64,000 bases of DNA from CAVZBT01 sp963773605 (GTDB lineage Bacteria; Acidobacteriota; UBA6911): the NCBI GenBank assembly GCA_963773605.1, contig CAVZBT010000005.1, positions 310,001 through 374,000 of the forward strand, in the 5' to 3' direction. Positions 41,127 to 50,439 of the stretch are shown here, in pieces. The notes beneath the pieces are model-generated. The model saw nothing but the letters and a program-made list of their open reading frames with translations, did no database searches and was not told the origin of the DNA. Each line of letters starts with the position of its first letter. The stretch's first letter is position 1. Position numbers and translations under genes: made by a program.

Positions 41127-42287
41127 ATGGAACTGACCAGCCTGAGCCAACGGCTTAGCGAATTCGCGCGCCGGTTCGACGAGCGCACCGGCGCGATCGG
41201 CGGCGTTCGCGGTTTCTTCACCGAAGGGGTGACGCGCGACGGCATCCGGGACCTCGTCCAACGGGATCCGCGCGAAACCTTCCGTTTCTTCACCCGGGGC
41301 ATCGACTTCGAGGCCTTCCGCCATCTCCCCTGGTACCGCCGCTACCCGCTCGGGGTGTGGAAAGTCTTCGTATCGGCCGCCTACAAGCTCAGCCCCGCCC
41401 GCAGGGTCGCATTTGCCGGCGCCATTGCCGCGTTCGTCATCGGTTGGCTCCAGTTCCTCCTCTCGGGTGCGGCGGTCCGGACAGGCACCGGCTTCGGCTG
41501 GTGCCTCGTGTCGATGCTGCTCTTCTTCGCCCTGCTCATGATGGAGTTGCGCGACAAGCTGAACCTCAAAGGGGATCTCGAAGTCGCCCGCGAGATTCAA
41601 TTCGGGCTCGTTCCATCCGGCGTCTTCGAGCGCGAAGGCATCACGATCTGCTCGCGCATGCGGCCCGCCAACACCGTCGGCGGCGACTACTACGACATCA
41701 TCGAACTTCCCGACGGCACCGTCGTCTTCGTGGTGGGAGACGTGGCCGGAAAAGGGATGCCCGCGGCGCTTCTCATGGCCATGCTCCAGGGAAGCATCCG
41801 GACCCTGATCTCGGCCGGATTCCGAGGGTCCGAGGTCCTGCGCAAGCTCAACGAGTACCTGTGCGCCAACATCCCGGCCAACAGGCTGGTTACCCTGTTC
41901 TATGGCGAACTCGCCCCCTCGACCGGGGCGATCCGGTACGTCAACGCCGGCCACAACGCCCCGTGCCTCACCCGCAGTGCAGGCTGCGAACGTCTCGATT
42001 CCACCACCACCGTCCTGGGTTTTTCCCCTGCGCTGGAGTTCGAGATGCAAAGCGTGTCGTTCGGTCCCGGCGAGCGGCTGCTGCTCTTTACCGACGGCCT
42101 GACGGAGGCATTCAACACGGCCGAGGAGGAATACGGCGAAGAAAGGCTCAAGGCGTTCTTGCGGGCGCACGAGGACCTGGCGCCGGGTCCGCTCATCGAC
42201 GGGCTGATCTCCGACGTGATCGGGTTCTGCGGCGCCGCGCGCCCCAGCGACGACATAACCGTGATGTCCATAAGCCGCCAGTCGTAA
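41127..42287 (+). CDS. SpoIIE-type PP2C serine phosphatase (RsbU-like)
   Basis: 386 residues. Residues 1-150 are an N-terminal region with two membrane helices (VAFAGAIAAFVIGWLQFLL, WCLVSMLLFFALLMMEL). A linker follows (LEVAREIQFGLVPSG, the signalling helix before SpoIIE domains), then the PP2C-like domain with VGGDYYDIIELPDG, VVGDVAGKGMPAALLMA, VNAGHNAPCL, LLLFTDGLTEAFN and PSDDITVMSI, which supply the metal-binding aspartates. It would dephosphorylate an anti-sigma-factor antagonist or similar partner; no partner gene is visible nearby. Confidence 0.88.
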   Translation: MELTSLSQRLSEFARRFDERTGAIGGVRGFFTEGVTRDGIRDLVQRDPRETFRFFTRGIDFEAFRHLPWYRRYPLGVWKVFVSAAYKLSPARRVAFAGAIAAFVIGWLQFLLSGAAVRTGTGFGWCLVSMLLFFALLMMELRDKLNLKGDLEVAREIQFGLVPSGVFEREGITICSRMRPANTVGGDYYDIIELPDGTVVFVVGDVAGKGMPAALLMAMLQGSIRTLISAGFRGSEVLRKLNEYLCANIPANRLVTLFYGELAPSTGAIRYVNAGHNAPCLTRSAGCERLDSTTTVLGFSPALEFEMQSVSFGPGERLLLFTDGLTEAFNTAEEEYGEERLKAFLRAHEDLAPGPLIDGLISDVIGFCGAARPSDDITVMSISRQS

Positions 42288-42295
42288 CCCCGTAA

Positions 42296-42424
42296 TGTGG
42301 AGTGCGACGGCTCGACGCCTCGGCACCGCTGTCTGGGTTTGGCTGGATTGGCAAGCAGGCGCCGAGCATTGCGGCCATCGGGGCGCAAACGGAAAGCGGC
42401 CGGCCGAGGCGCCGCACTCCATAA
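42296..42424. repeat. intergenic repeat family B, copy 3
   Basis: Opens TGGAGTGCGACGGCTCGACG and closes GAGGCGCCGCACTCCATA, ends that can pair. Inside is CTGTCTGGGTTTGGCTGGAT, the inverse of a segment in copy 1. It fills most of the gap between the phosphatase and the UroD-like gene. Confidence 0.8.
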
Positions 42425-42481
42425 TTCTTGGCGTTTTTCCGGCGACCGGTGATAAAAAGGCCGGTGAAAGGAATGACGGCC

Positions 42482-43744
42482 ATGAACAGCAGGGAGAGAG
42501 TCCTGGCGGCGCTGTCCCACCTGGCGCCCGACAGGGTTCCCATAGACTTCGGCAGCACCGCCGTCACCGGCATGCATGTCAGCTGCGTGGCCGCGCTGCG
42601 CGACTATTACGGCCTGGAGAAGCGCCTGGTCAAGGCGCATGAGCCGTACCAGATGCTCGGCCTGATCGAAGACGACCTTAAAGAGGCGCTCGGCCTCGAC
42701 GTCGACGGCGTCTCCGCCCCGAAAACGATGTTCGGGTTCCCCAACCGCGACTGGAAGCCCTGGCGCATGCCGGACGGGCTGGAGATTCTCGTCTCCGGAG
42801 ACTTTCGCGTGACGACCGCAGAAAACGGCGACACCCTGATCTACCCCGAGGGCGACCTGAGCGCCCCACCCAGCGGACGCATGCCCGGCGACGGGTACTT
42901 TTTCGACGCCATCATCCGCCAGGAACCGATCGACGAGGAGCGGCTCCGTCCCGAGGACAACCTCGAAGAGTTCACCCCGATGCCGGAGCAGGACGTGCGG
43001 GACCTCGCCGCCGCGGCGCGCGACTGCGCCGCCGGCGGGCGCGCCGTGATGGTGAACACCGGCGGGACCGCATTCGGGGACATCGCGCTGGTTCCCGCCC
43101 CTTTCCTCAAGCACCCGCGGGGCATACGCGACATCACCGAGTGGTACATCTCCACCCGCACGCGCCGCGACCTGATCCACCGCATCTTCTCGCACCAAAG
43201 CGAAGTGGCGCTCGCCAATCTGGAGCGTTTCAACAAGGCCGCGGGGGAGGCGGTGGACGCGATATTCCTGTGCGGCACCGATTTCGGCACCCAGACCTCG
43301 ACGTTCTGCTCGGTGACCACCTTCAACGACCTGTATCTTCCTTATTACAGAAAGCTGAACGACTGGATTCACGCGAACACCGGGTGGAAGACCTTCAAGC
43401 ACTCGTGCGGGTCCGTCGAGCGCTTCCTCCCGGGGTTTATCGAATCCGGTTTCGACATCCTGAACCCGGTACAGTGTTCGGCTGCCGGCATGGATCCCGA
43501 CCACCTGAAGGACGACTTCGGCGACCGGCTCGTCTTCTGGGGCGGCGGGATCGACACGCAGCGCGTGCTGCCGTTCGGGACCCCGGAAGACGTGCGCCGG
43601 CAGGTGTTGGACCGCTGCCGCATCTTTTCCCGCCGCGGCGGATTCGTTTTCAACGCGATCCACAACGTGCAGGCGAAGACACCCGTCGAAAACATCGTCG
43701 CCATGCTCGACGCCGTCCACGAATTCAACGGCACGGCAACATAG
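42482..43744 (+). CDS. uroporphyrinogen decarboxylase-like protein (corrinoid methyltransferase superfamily)
   Basis: 420 residues from the ATG at 42,482 (GAAAGGA 9 bases upstream). It begins NSRERVLAALSHLAPDRVPI, the characteristic start of UroD-like proteins of the MtaA/methyltransferase branch, and continues IFLCGTDFGTQTSTFCS, TFKHSCGSVERFLPGFIES, ILNPVQCSAAGMDP, VFWGGGIDTQ and GGFVFNAIHNVQAKTP. HSCG and the Cys/His pattern suggest a zinc-dependent methyltransferase, not heme synthesis. First gene of a five-gene catabolic run. Many relatives sit in sugar-type clusters with no proven reaction. Confidence 0.8.
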   Translation: MNSRERVLAALSHLAPDRVPIDFGSTAVTGMHVSCVAALRDYYGLEKRLVKAHEPYQMLGLIEDDLKEALGLDVDGVSAPKTMFGFPNRDWKPWRMPDGLEILVSGDFRVTTAENGDTLIYPEGDLSAPPSGRMPGDGYFFDAIIRQEPIDEERLRPEDNLEEFTPMPEQDVRDLAAAARDCAAGGRAVMVNTGGTAFGDIALVPAPFLKHPRGIRDITEWYISTRTRRDLIHRIFSHQSEVALANLERFNKAAGEAVDAIFLCGTDFGTQTSTFCSVTTFNDLYLPYYRKLNDWIHANTGWKTFKHSCGSVERFLPGFIESGFDILNPVQCSAAGMDPDHLKDDFGDRLVFWGGGIDTQRVLPFGTPEDVRRQVLDRCRIFSRRGGFVFNAIHNVQAKTPVENIVAMLDAVHEFNGTAT

Positions 43745-43777
43745 TCCGGCGGCAAAGACAGCCGGGGAGGCTCATTC

Positions 43778-44809
43778 ATGAAAGCGCTGGTTTTACGCGA
43801 ATACAACCGCCTCACCTACGAAGACGTGCCGGTACCCGACCCCGGACCGGAAGAGGTATTGATCCGGGTGAAGGCGTGCGGCATCTGCGGGAGCGACGTC
43901 CACGGCATGGACGGGAGCACCGGGAGGCGCGTCCCTCCCGTGATCATGGGACACGAGGCGTCGGGGGTCGTGGCCGCGCTCGGCCCGGGAGTGGAAGAAT
44001 GGAAGCCCGGGGACGGCGTGACGTTCGATTCGACGATCTACTGCGGCCGCTGCGATTTCTGCCGGAGGGGCTTGATCAACCTGTGCGACAACCGGCGCGT
44101 CCTCGGGGTGTCCTGCGGCGATTACCGGCAGAACGGCGCTTTCGCAGAGTATGTCGTCGTCCCGCGGAGGATCCTGTACCGGATCCCGGAAGGGGTTTCG
44201 TTCGTCAGGGCCGCCACGATCGAGGCGATCTCCATCGCGTTTCACGCGGTCGGGAGGGTGCCGGTGACGCTCAACGACACGGCGGTCGTGGTGGGCGCGG
44301 GCATGATCGGGCTGCTCATCGTGCAGTCGCTGCGGGTCGCGGGCTGCGGCAGGATCGTCGCGGTCGACCTCGACGCCTCCCGGCTCGAGCTCGCCCGCAA
44401 GCTCGGGGCCGACACGGTCTTGAACCCCTCCGCGTGCGACATCCGGCAGGCCGTGCGCGAGCTGACCGGAGGGAAAGGGGCCGACCTCGCCTTTGAGGCC
44501 GTCGGGCTCGGCGCGACGCTGCAGGCGGCGATCAGCTCGCTTCGAAAGGGTGGCGCGCTCAGCCTGGTGGGCAATGTGGTGCCGACCGTCGAGTTCCCCC
44601 TGCAGGAGGTAGTCACCCGGCAAATCTCGCTGTACGGCTCCTGCGCCTCGTGCGGAGAGTATCCCGCCTGCCTCGACATGCTCGCCCGCGGGGCGCTCGA
44701 CATCGACAGCATGATCAGCGCGACGGCCCCGCTGTCCGAAGGTGCCGCCTGGTTCGACAGGCTCTACCGGCGCGAGCCCGGCCTCATGAAAATCATCCTC
44801 GAGCCGTAG
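43778..44809 (+). CDS. zinc-dependent medium-chain alcohol/polyol dehydrogenase
   Basis: 343 residues. The GroES-like domain has VKACGICGSDVHGMDG (catalytic-zinc Cys) and GHEASGVV, and the structural zinc loop is YCGRCDFCRRGLINLCDNR with four cysteines. The Rossmann part shows VVVGAGMIGLLIVQ and VDLDASRLELARKLGAD, where the Asp after the second strand favours NAD. The overall type is that of sorbitol/galactitol-1-phosphate/threonine dehydrogenases. It follows the UroD-like gene by 33 bases and probably oxidises a polyol or sugar derivative in the same pathway. Confidence 0.85.
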   Translation: MKALVLREYNRLTYEDVPVPDPGPEEVLIRVKACGICGSDVHGMDGSTGRRVPPVIMGHEASGVVAALGPGVEEWKPGDGVTFDSTIYCGRCDFCRRGLINLCDNRRVLGVSCGDYRQNGAFAEYVVVPRRILYRIPEGVSFVRAATIEAISIAFHAVGRVPVTLNDTAVVVGAGMIGLLIVQSLRVAGCGRIVAVDLDASRLELARKLGADTVLNPSACDIRQAVRELTGGKGADLAFEAVGLGATLQAAISSLRKGGALSLVGNVVPTVEFPLQEVVTRQISLYGSCASCGEYPACLDMLARGALDIDSMISATAPLSEGAAWFDRLYRREPGLMKIILEP

Positions 44810-44833
44810 GGCCTGTCAATGTATAACGTTTGC

Positions 44834-44939
44834 AGTGGGCCGCGTCGGCCCGCCGCGGCCCCGGGATCCTGCTCATCCGGTTCCTGCTATCTCCCGGTTG
44901 TAGCTCATCGGGGCGGGGGCGGGCCGACCCCGCCCACCT
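44834..44939. repeat. intergenic repeat family A, copy 3
   Basis: Begins GTGGGCCGCGTCGGCCCGCC, contains TCTCCCGGTTGTAGCTCATC, ends GGGCGGGCCGACCCCGCCCA. It separates the dehydrogenase from the SDR gene inside an apparent operon. Confidence 0.8.
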
Positions 44940-44955
44940 CAACGGAGAGCCAAGA

Positions 44956-45744
44956 ATGAGCGACAGGCTTTTTGACCTGACGGGAAAAACAGCGATCGTC
45001 ACCGGCACGAGCCGAGGGCTCGGCCAGTACTTCGGCCGCGCCCTCGCGCGCGCCGGCGCGGACCTGGTCATCACGGCACGCAACGCGGCGTCGCTCGAGC
45101 CATTTCGGGCGGAAATCGAGGCGCTGGGCAGGAGGGCGGTGCCCCTGGAGCTCGACGTGCGCGACTACCACAGCATCCAGCGCATGGTCGAGCGGGCGGT
45201 CGGGGCGTACGGGAAAATCGACATCCTCGTCAACAACGCCGGCTGCAACGTGCGCAAGCCCGCCGTCGACATCACCTGGGACGATTGGAACCTGGTGCTC
45301 GACACGAACCTGCGCGGCACGTTTTTCGTCGCCCAGGCCGTTGCCCGCACCATGATCCCGCGCCGGTACGGGCGCATCGTCAACGTCGGGTCGGTGACGA
45401 GCGTCTTCGGCTACGCGGGGCTGGGTCCCTACACGGCCAGCCGCGGCGGCGTAAAACAGCTGACCATGAGCCTGGCCGACGACTGGGGCGCACACGGAAT
45501 CACGGTCAATTGCCTGGCGCCCGGCTGGTTCCGGACGGCTCAGAACGCGGTGATGTACGAAGACAAGGAGTGGGTCAGCTACCTGACGGATCGGATCCCG
45601 CTGAAGCGTCCCGGCAAGCCGGCAGATCTGGAGGGGGCGGTGGTGTTCCTGGCCTCCGACGCCAGCGAATACATCACCGGCCAGACTCTGCTCGTCGACG
45701 GCGGCATCACGACCGGGTCCACCCGCGCGCTGCCGAAGAAATGA
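44956..45744 (+). CDS. short-chain dehydrogenase/reductase with atypical active site
   Basis: 262 residues. The nucleotide-binding motif is VTGTSRGLGQYFGRALA; NNAG occurs in ILVNNAGCN, and the catalytic Ser is in VNVGSVTSV. The YxxxK motif reads YTASRGGVKQL: the lysine is replaced by Arg (codon CGC). LAPGWFRT and the C-terminal GQTLLVDGG are standard for gluconate 5-dehydrogenase/ketoreductase-like SDRs. Arg can rarely substitute, or the codon is a base error. It lies between the zinc dehydrogenase and the deacylase and should act on the same oxidised intermediate. Confidence 0.85.
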   Translation: MSDRLFDLTGKTAIVTGTSRGLGQYFGRALARAGADLVITARNAASLEPFRAEIEALGRRAVPLELDVRDYHSIQRMVERAVGAYGKIDILVNNAGCNVRKPAVDITWDDWNLVLDTNLRGTFFVAQAVARTMIPRRYGRIVNVGSVTSVFGYAGLGPYTASRGGVKQLTMSLADDWGAHGITVNCLAPGWFRTAQNAVMYEDKEWVSYLTDRIPLKRPGKPADLEGAVVFLASDASEYITGQTLLVDGGITTGSTRALPKK

Positions 45745-45803
45745 CTGAGTGTTGATCTCAGAGGCAGAAATTGAAGAACTCCACCGCAATTTCCAATGAG
45801 CGG

Positions 45804-45866
45804 CCGTGGAGTGCGGCGGCTCGACGCCGCTTTGCGGGGGCGGTGCGGAGGGACCGCACTCCACAA
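45804..45866. repeat. intergenic repeat family B, copy 4 (short)
   Basis: GTGGAGTGCGGCGGCTCGAC at the left and GGACCGCACTCCACAAG at the right form a hairpin around CGCCGCTTTGCGGGGGCG. It lies 25 bases before the deacylase ATG, so it would be in the mRNA leader. Confidence 0.8.
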
Positions 45867-45890
45867 GTTCCCCGTCCATCCAGGAGGGCT

Positions 45891-47572
45891 ATGAAACACT
45901 ATCTCCGACTCACAGGCGTGGTGGTGGCGCTGCTGGGCGCAGTCTCCTGCGGGCCGCAGGGACCCGCGTACGATCTGGTCATCGTCAACGGCCGCGTCAT
46001 CGACGGGTCCGGGGCCGCGGCCGTCGATGCGGATGTCGCGATCGCCGGCGACACGATCGCCAAGATCGGACGCCTTGAACCGGCCGACCGCACCCGGGCC
46101 CGCAAGGTGATCGACGCGCAGGGCCTGACCGTGACTCCCGGGTTCATCGACATCCACACTCATTCCGACTACCCGCTCCTGGCCGACGGCACCGCCCAGA
46201 GCGCGATCCGCCAGGGAGTCACCACCGACATCCTGGGCGAATCGGATTCCGCCGGCCCGATCCAGGGGAAGGTCAGGAAGTCCGCGCCCTACGGCCTCGA
46301 GGTCGACTGGCGCACGCTGGGCGAATACTTCAACCGGCTCGAGAGCCGCGGCGTGTCCGTGAACGTCGGTTCCTTCGTCGGCGCCACCCAGGTGAGGCGC
46401 TGCGTGCTCGGCGAGGAGAGCCGCGAGCCCACACCGGCCGAGATGGCCGAGATGAAGCACCTGGTCGAGGAAGCCATGCGCGACGGGGCGCTCGGGCTGT
46501 CGTGCGCGCTGCTGGTGCCGCCGAACACCTACCACACGACGCCACAGCTGATCGAGCTCGCCTCGGCGGTGAAGCCGTTCGGGGGACTGTTCCTCATCCA
46601 CATCCGGACCGAGGGCGAAGGCATCGACACGGCGGTCCGGGAGGCGCTCGAGGTCGGCGAGAAGGCGCAGGTCCCGGTCGAAATCCTGCACCTCAAGATC
46701 GCCGACCGCCGCCTCTGGGGCAAGATGAAGGAGGTCTGCGACCTGATCGAGGACGCGCGCAGCCGCGGGATCAAGGCCGCCGCCGACCAGTACCCGTACA
46801 TCGCCGGGCAGAACAACCTCGTGGCGCTCGTGCCGCCGTGGGCGATGGAAGGCGGCCGCGACCGCATGCTGCGCCGGCTGAAAACTCCGGCCGACCGCCG
46901 CCGGATCGAAAAGGACCTGTACGCCGGCATTCCGGGCTGGTACAACCACTACCTCGCGATGAGCGGCTGGGAAGGGTGCCTGGTCGCCTCCGTCAAGACG
47001 GCCGCGAACAAGCCGTACGAGGGCAAGTCGGTGGCGGAGATCGCTAAGATAACGGGCAAGAAGCCGGCCGACGCCGTATTCGACCTGCTCGTCGACGAGG
47101 GCGGTTCCGTTCCGGCCGTCTACTTCCTGATGAGCGAGGAAGACGTGCGCTATGCGATGAAGATCCCGTGGGTCTCGGTCGGGTCCGACGGCTCGGCCGT
47201 CCGCCCCGACGGGCCGCTCGGGAGCGGCAAGCCGCACCCGCGCTGGTACGGGACCTTTCCGCGAGTGCTCGGCAAGTACGTGCGCGAGGAGCGCGTGCTG
47301 ACCGCTCGAGGAAGCGGTGCGCAAGATGACGTCGCTCAACGCGGAGAAGCTCGGCATCGCCGACCGCGGCCTGCTGCGCGAGGGGAAGAAGGCCGACATC
47401 ACGGTGTTCGACGCCGCCCGCGTCATCGATCGGGCGACGTTCGAGAACCCGCATCAGTACCCGGCCGGCATCGAGTACGTCGTGGTCAACGGCGTCCCGG
47501 TACTCGAGAAAGGGGAGCACTCTGGGAGTCAAGCCGGGCAAGATCCTGAGGAAGAACCAGCAGCGCTCCTGA
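45891..47572 (+). CDS. N-acyl-D-amino-acid deacylase family amidohydrolase (lipoprotein), two frame changes
   Basis: ATG at 45,891 after AGGAGGG. A lipoprotein-type signal (VVALLGAVSC) is followed by the amidohydrolase domain: DLVIVNGRVIDGSGA, PGFIDIHTHSDYPLLADG (metal HxH), the conserved LIHIRTEG and LHLKIADRRLWG, and a near-C-terminal VSVGSDGSA (metal Asp). Frame changes near 47,305 and 47,518 are needed to reach LLREGKKADITVFDAARV and the end KILRKNQQRS. Relatives hydrolyse N-acyl-D-amino acids or dihydropyrimidine-like rings. It is followed by an APC permease, fitting uptake of an amino acid product. Confidence 0.85.
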
Positions 47573-47606
47573 GCGTCCCAGCTCCCGAGCGCGACCGGAG
47601 GTCCCT

Positions 47607-48947
47607 TTGGCTGAATCGCCTGTGCACGGCTCTCCACCCGCGCCGGCCACCGAGGACGGGCTCACCCGGGCCCTCGGGCTGGTCGACTGTGTCCTGCTTG
47701 TGGTCGGCGCCATCATCGGCTCCGGCATCTTCCTCACGCCCAGCAGCATCGCCCGGCTGACCGGGAGCGTCCCGGGCCTGCTGTTTGTGTGGGTGCTGGG
47801 GGGCGTGCTCACGTTCTGCGGGGCCCTGGCCTATGCGGAACTGGGGACGGCGTTCCCACGGGCGGGCGGCATTTACGTCTTCCTCCGCGAGGCGTACGGG
47901 CCGCTGACGGCGTTCCTCTATGGGTGGTGCCTGTTTTTCGTGATCGTCGCCGGTTCGATCGCCACACTGGCGTCGGCCTTCGCGATCTACCTCAGCTACC
48001 TGCTTCCCATGAGCCGCCTCGCCGCGACTCTCCTTTCGGTCGCGCTGATCACGGCCCTTTCGTTCGCCAACTGCCTCGGGGTCCGGGCCGGGGCGCGGGT
48101 GCAGAACCTGCTCACCGTCATCAAGATAGGATCTTTGATCGGCATCGCCGTCGTGCTGTTTCTCTCCGGCAAAGGCTCCGCCCCGCACGTGCCGTACCCG
48201 GAAACCACCGGGGTGCCGTGGAGCGCGCTGGGGATCGCGATGATCGCGGTGCTGTGGGCGTACGACGGATGGCACCTGCTGACCTATGCCGCCGGCGAGG
48301 TGCGCAACCCGCAACGCAACCTCACGGTGGGGCTGCTCGTGGGGACGCTGCTCGTTATGGTCCTTTACCTCACGGTGAATCTGGCCTACCTGTACGTGCT
48401 CCCGCTGCCTGTGCTCGCCGCATCCTCCCGGGTCGCCAGCGACGCGCTGGAAGCGGCAATCGGTCCTCTGGGCGGAACCCTCGTGGCCGTCGCGATCCTG
48501 ATCTCGATCACGGGCGCCATCAACAGCAACGTGCTGGGCGGGCCGCGCGTGTTCTACGCGATGGCGCGCGAGGGGCTCTTTTTCAAGCGGGTCGCCTACA
48601 TTCACCCGAAATACCACGTCCCCACGGTGTCGATCCTGCTGAACGGCGTCTGGGCCGCGTTCCTGACCATGGTGGGCAGCTTTGAGCGCCTCTTCAGCTA
48701 CGTGATTTTCGTCGCGTGGATCTTCTATGCTCTCGGGGCCGCCGCCGTCATCGTGCTGCGGCGGACGCGGCCGGAGGTGCCGCGGCCGTACAAGGTGTGG
48801 GGTTATCCGTGGGTGCCGGTCCTATTCTGCATCATCGCCGCCGCGATCGTGGCCAACACGGTCGTGAACGACTTCAAGAACTCCTTCTGGGGACTGCTCG
48901 TCGTCCTTACCGGGCTCCCGGCCTACCGTTTCTGGTCCCGCCGCTGA
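47607..48947 (+). CDS. APC superfamily amino acid permease
   Basis: 446 residues from a TTG at 47,607, with about twelve membrane helices. The first has the substrate-binding signature VVGAIIGSGIFLTPSSIA, and the third helix GTAFPRAGGIYVFLREAYG is typical of LAT/SteT-like exchangers; a C-terminal PRPYKVWGYPWVPVLFC follows. It would import or exchange amino acids across the inner membrane. It comes 34 bases after the deacylase, last gene of the plus-strand run. Frame intact. Confidence 0.88.
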   Translation: MAESPVHGSPPAPATEDGLTRALGLVDCVLLVVGAIIGSGIFLTPSSIARLTGSVPGLLFVWVLGGVLTFCGALAYAELGTAFPRAGGIYVFLREAYGPLTAFLYGWCLFFVIVAGSIATLASAFAIYLSYLLPMSRLAATLLSVALITALSFANCLGVRAGARVQNLLTVIKIGSLIGIAVVLFLSGKGSAPHVPYPETTGVPWSALGIAMIAVLWAYDGWHLLTYAAGEVRNPQRNLTVGLLVGTLLVMVLYLTVNLAYLYVLPLPVLAASSRVASDALEAAIGPLGGTLVAVAILISITGAINSNVLGGPRVFYAMAREGLFFKRVAYIHPKYHVPTVSILLNGVWAAFLTMVGSFERLFSYVIFVAWIFYALGAAAVIVLRRTRPEVPRPYKVWGYPWVPVLFCIIAAAIVANTVVNDFKNSFWGLLVVLTGLPAYRFWSRR

Positions 48948-48957
48948 CAGGTGCGAC

Positions 48958-49060
48958 GCGGTGGACCGACTCGGACCGTGGATTTCGCTGATCCGGTGGA
49001 TTCCTCGGTTGGCCCCGGTTGTAACTCATTGAGGGCGGGGGCGAGCCGACCCCACCCACT
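48958..49060. repeat. intergenic repeat family A, copy 4
   Basis: GACTCGGACCGTGGATTTCG, then TCCGGTGGATT and GGTTGTAACTCATT, ending GGGCGAGCCGACCCCACCCA. More diverged than copies 2 and 3. It lies between the convergent APC and GatZ/KbaZ genes. Confidence 0.75.
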
Positions 49061-49079
49061 TGCCCTGGATAAGCGCCTA

Positions 49080-50423
49080 TCACCGCATCGAGACGGCGCG
49101 GGCGTAAATGTCCATAACCTCAAGGATACGGTGGCGGATGAGGTCTTCGGGATGGTTGCGCAGGGCCCGCTGGCGGACCGCGGCGTACTGCGCGGGCATG
49201 AACTGGCTCAGCAGGGTCAGCGGCGGGGGGTTTTCCGTGAGATTCCGCAAGAGCACGCCCAGCGCGCGCCGCACGTCCGGGCGAGGCCAGTAGTAGCGAG
49301 ACCGGTCGCTGTAGCTGTATTTCCGGGCGAAGGCGAGCACCTGTTCCTCCCCGGCGTAATAGCTGCGCCAGTGTGCCGGGTCCTGCACCATTACCGCCTC
49401 GAGAGTCTCCCGCACCCCGGACAACGGCCGCTTCCCCGAACCCAGCCACTCTCGCTCCATTTCGGCAAGTGCGAACACCGCCTCGCGGAAAGCGAACGTG
49501 AGCCACGGCCCGACCTTGAGGATGGCGAAGTGATCCTCGACCATCTGTTTCAAGCCCTCGGGCTTCTGGTAATCGGTCGAGTGCGCCTCGTAGACGAGCT
49601 GCCAGTTCTTCCCGATGTAGGTCGAGAGCGGGCGGGCCTTTTCGCGGTCGTAGTCGAATATGGTGCTGTCGCCGAACTCGACCCCCGGCTGCACCACGAC
49701 CCCGATCGTCCGCTCCCACGCGTCCTCGAGACCGCGCGCGCGGAAGGCCGCGCGTGCGAGCTCGAGGGTACGCTCGACGTCTTCCGTGCGGGTGACCGAG
49801 GGGGGCTCCCCGGCAATCTGTTCGCCGCCGGGCTTGGGCACTTCGGTCCCGACCACGTATAGGGGCCTGGGCGAGCCGGCCGGGAGCGCGGCATGGGCCG
49901 CCTCGGCGGCGGCGCACAACTCCGCCGCCCTTGCGGTCACGATCTCATCCGGGAGCGGGGAGGCGCTGTCGCCGGGATCGTCGGCGCAGCGCATGCTGGT
50001 GTCGAGGTGAATTTTGACGTACCCCGCGCGCACGCAGGCGTCGACTAGCGCACAGGCCTTGGGCAGAGCCGAGTCCGCCGCCTCCCCCTGCCAGACGTGC
50101 GGGCCGAGGTGGTCGCCCCCGAGGATCACACGCCCGGGCGGCAGCCCGACGCCCGCGGCGACCTCTTGCACGAACCGCGCGAAGTCCGCCGGGGTCATCC
50201 CGATGTAGCCGCCGAACTGGTTTACCTGGTTGGAGGTCGACTCGATGCAGACGACCGTGTCGTCGGCCCCGGCCTGCAGCATCCCCGCTTCGAGCACGTG
50301 CCGGTTGGCGGAGCAGACCGAGTAGATCCCGACCGGCTCGCCCGCCTTGTTCGATTGCACGGCGTCCAGCAAAAGTTCGGTCACGGTTCCGCGCCGCGCC
50401 GACACCCCTCGCATGCTCTTCAT
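49080..50423 (-). CDS. tagatose-bisphosphate aldolase non-catalytic subunit (GatZ/KbaZ family)
   Basis: 447 residues. Family features include GIYSVCSANRHVLEAGMLQA, ESTSNQVNQFGGYIGMTP, VILGGDHLGPHVWQGE, YVKIHLDTSMRCADD and VVGTEVPKPGGE. GatZ/KbaZ supports the class II aldolase GatY/KbaY that splits tagatose-1,6-bisphosphate; no catalytic subunit is encoded in this window, so it may be elsewhere or this protein may act alone. Last gene of the minus-strand operon (regulator, SIS protein, kinase, CBM9-like protein). Frame intact. Confidence 0.9.
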   Translation of the reverse strand: MKSMRGVSARRGTVTELLLDAVQSNKAGEPVGIYSVCSANRHVLEAGMLQAGADDTVVCIESTSNQVNQFGGYIGMTPADFARFVQEVAAGVGLPPGRVILGGDHLGPHVWQGEAADSALPKACALVDACVRAGYVKIHLDTSMRCADDPGDSASPLPDEIVTARAAELCAAAEAAHAALPAGSPRPLYVVGTEVPKPGGEQIAGEPPSVTRTEDVERTLELARAAFRARGLEDAWERTIGVVVQPGVEFGDSTIFDYDREKARPLSTYIGKNWQLVYEAHSTDYQKPEGLKQMVEDHFAILKVGPWLTFAFREAVFALAEMEREWLGSGKRPLSGVRETLEAVMVQDPAHWRSYYAGEEQVLAFARKYSYSDRSRYYWPRPDVRRALGVLLRNLTENPPPLTLLSQFMPAQYAAVRQRALRNHPEDLIRHRILEVMDIYARAVSMR

Positions 50424-50439
50424 GACACCACGCTCCGAT

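Noticed and set aside
40254..42422. Very long reverse-strand open frame (722 codons) opposite cdaR and the phosphatase
   Set aside because: It is the antisense shadow of two well-recognised forward genes; its composition is dominated by Asp/Gly/Arg/His from high third-position GC and it has no domain.
41900..43720. 606-codon reverse open frame opposite the phosphatase and UroD-like gene
   Set aside because: Same antisense effect; it crosses a palindromic repeat and two unrelated genes.
45579..47426. 615-codon reverse open frame opposite the deacylase
   Set aside because: Shadow of the amidohydrolase coding strand; no start signal and no family motifs.
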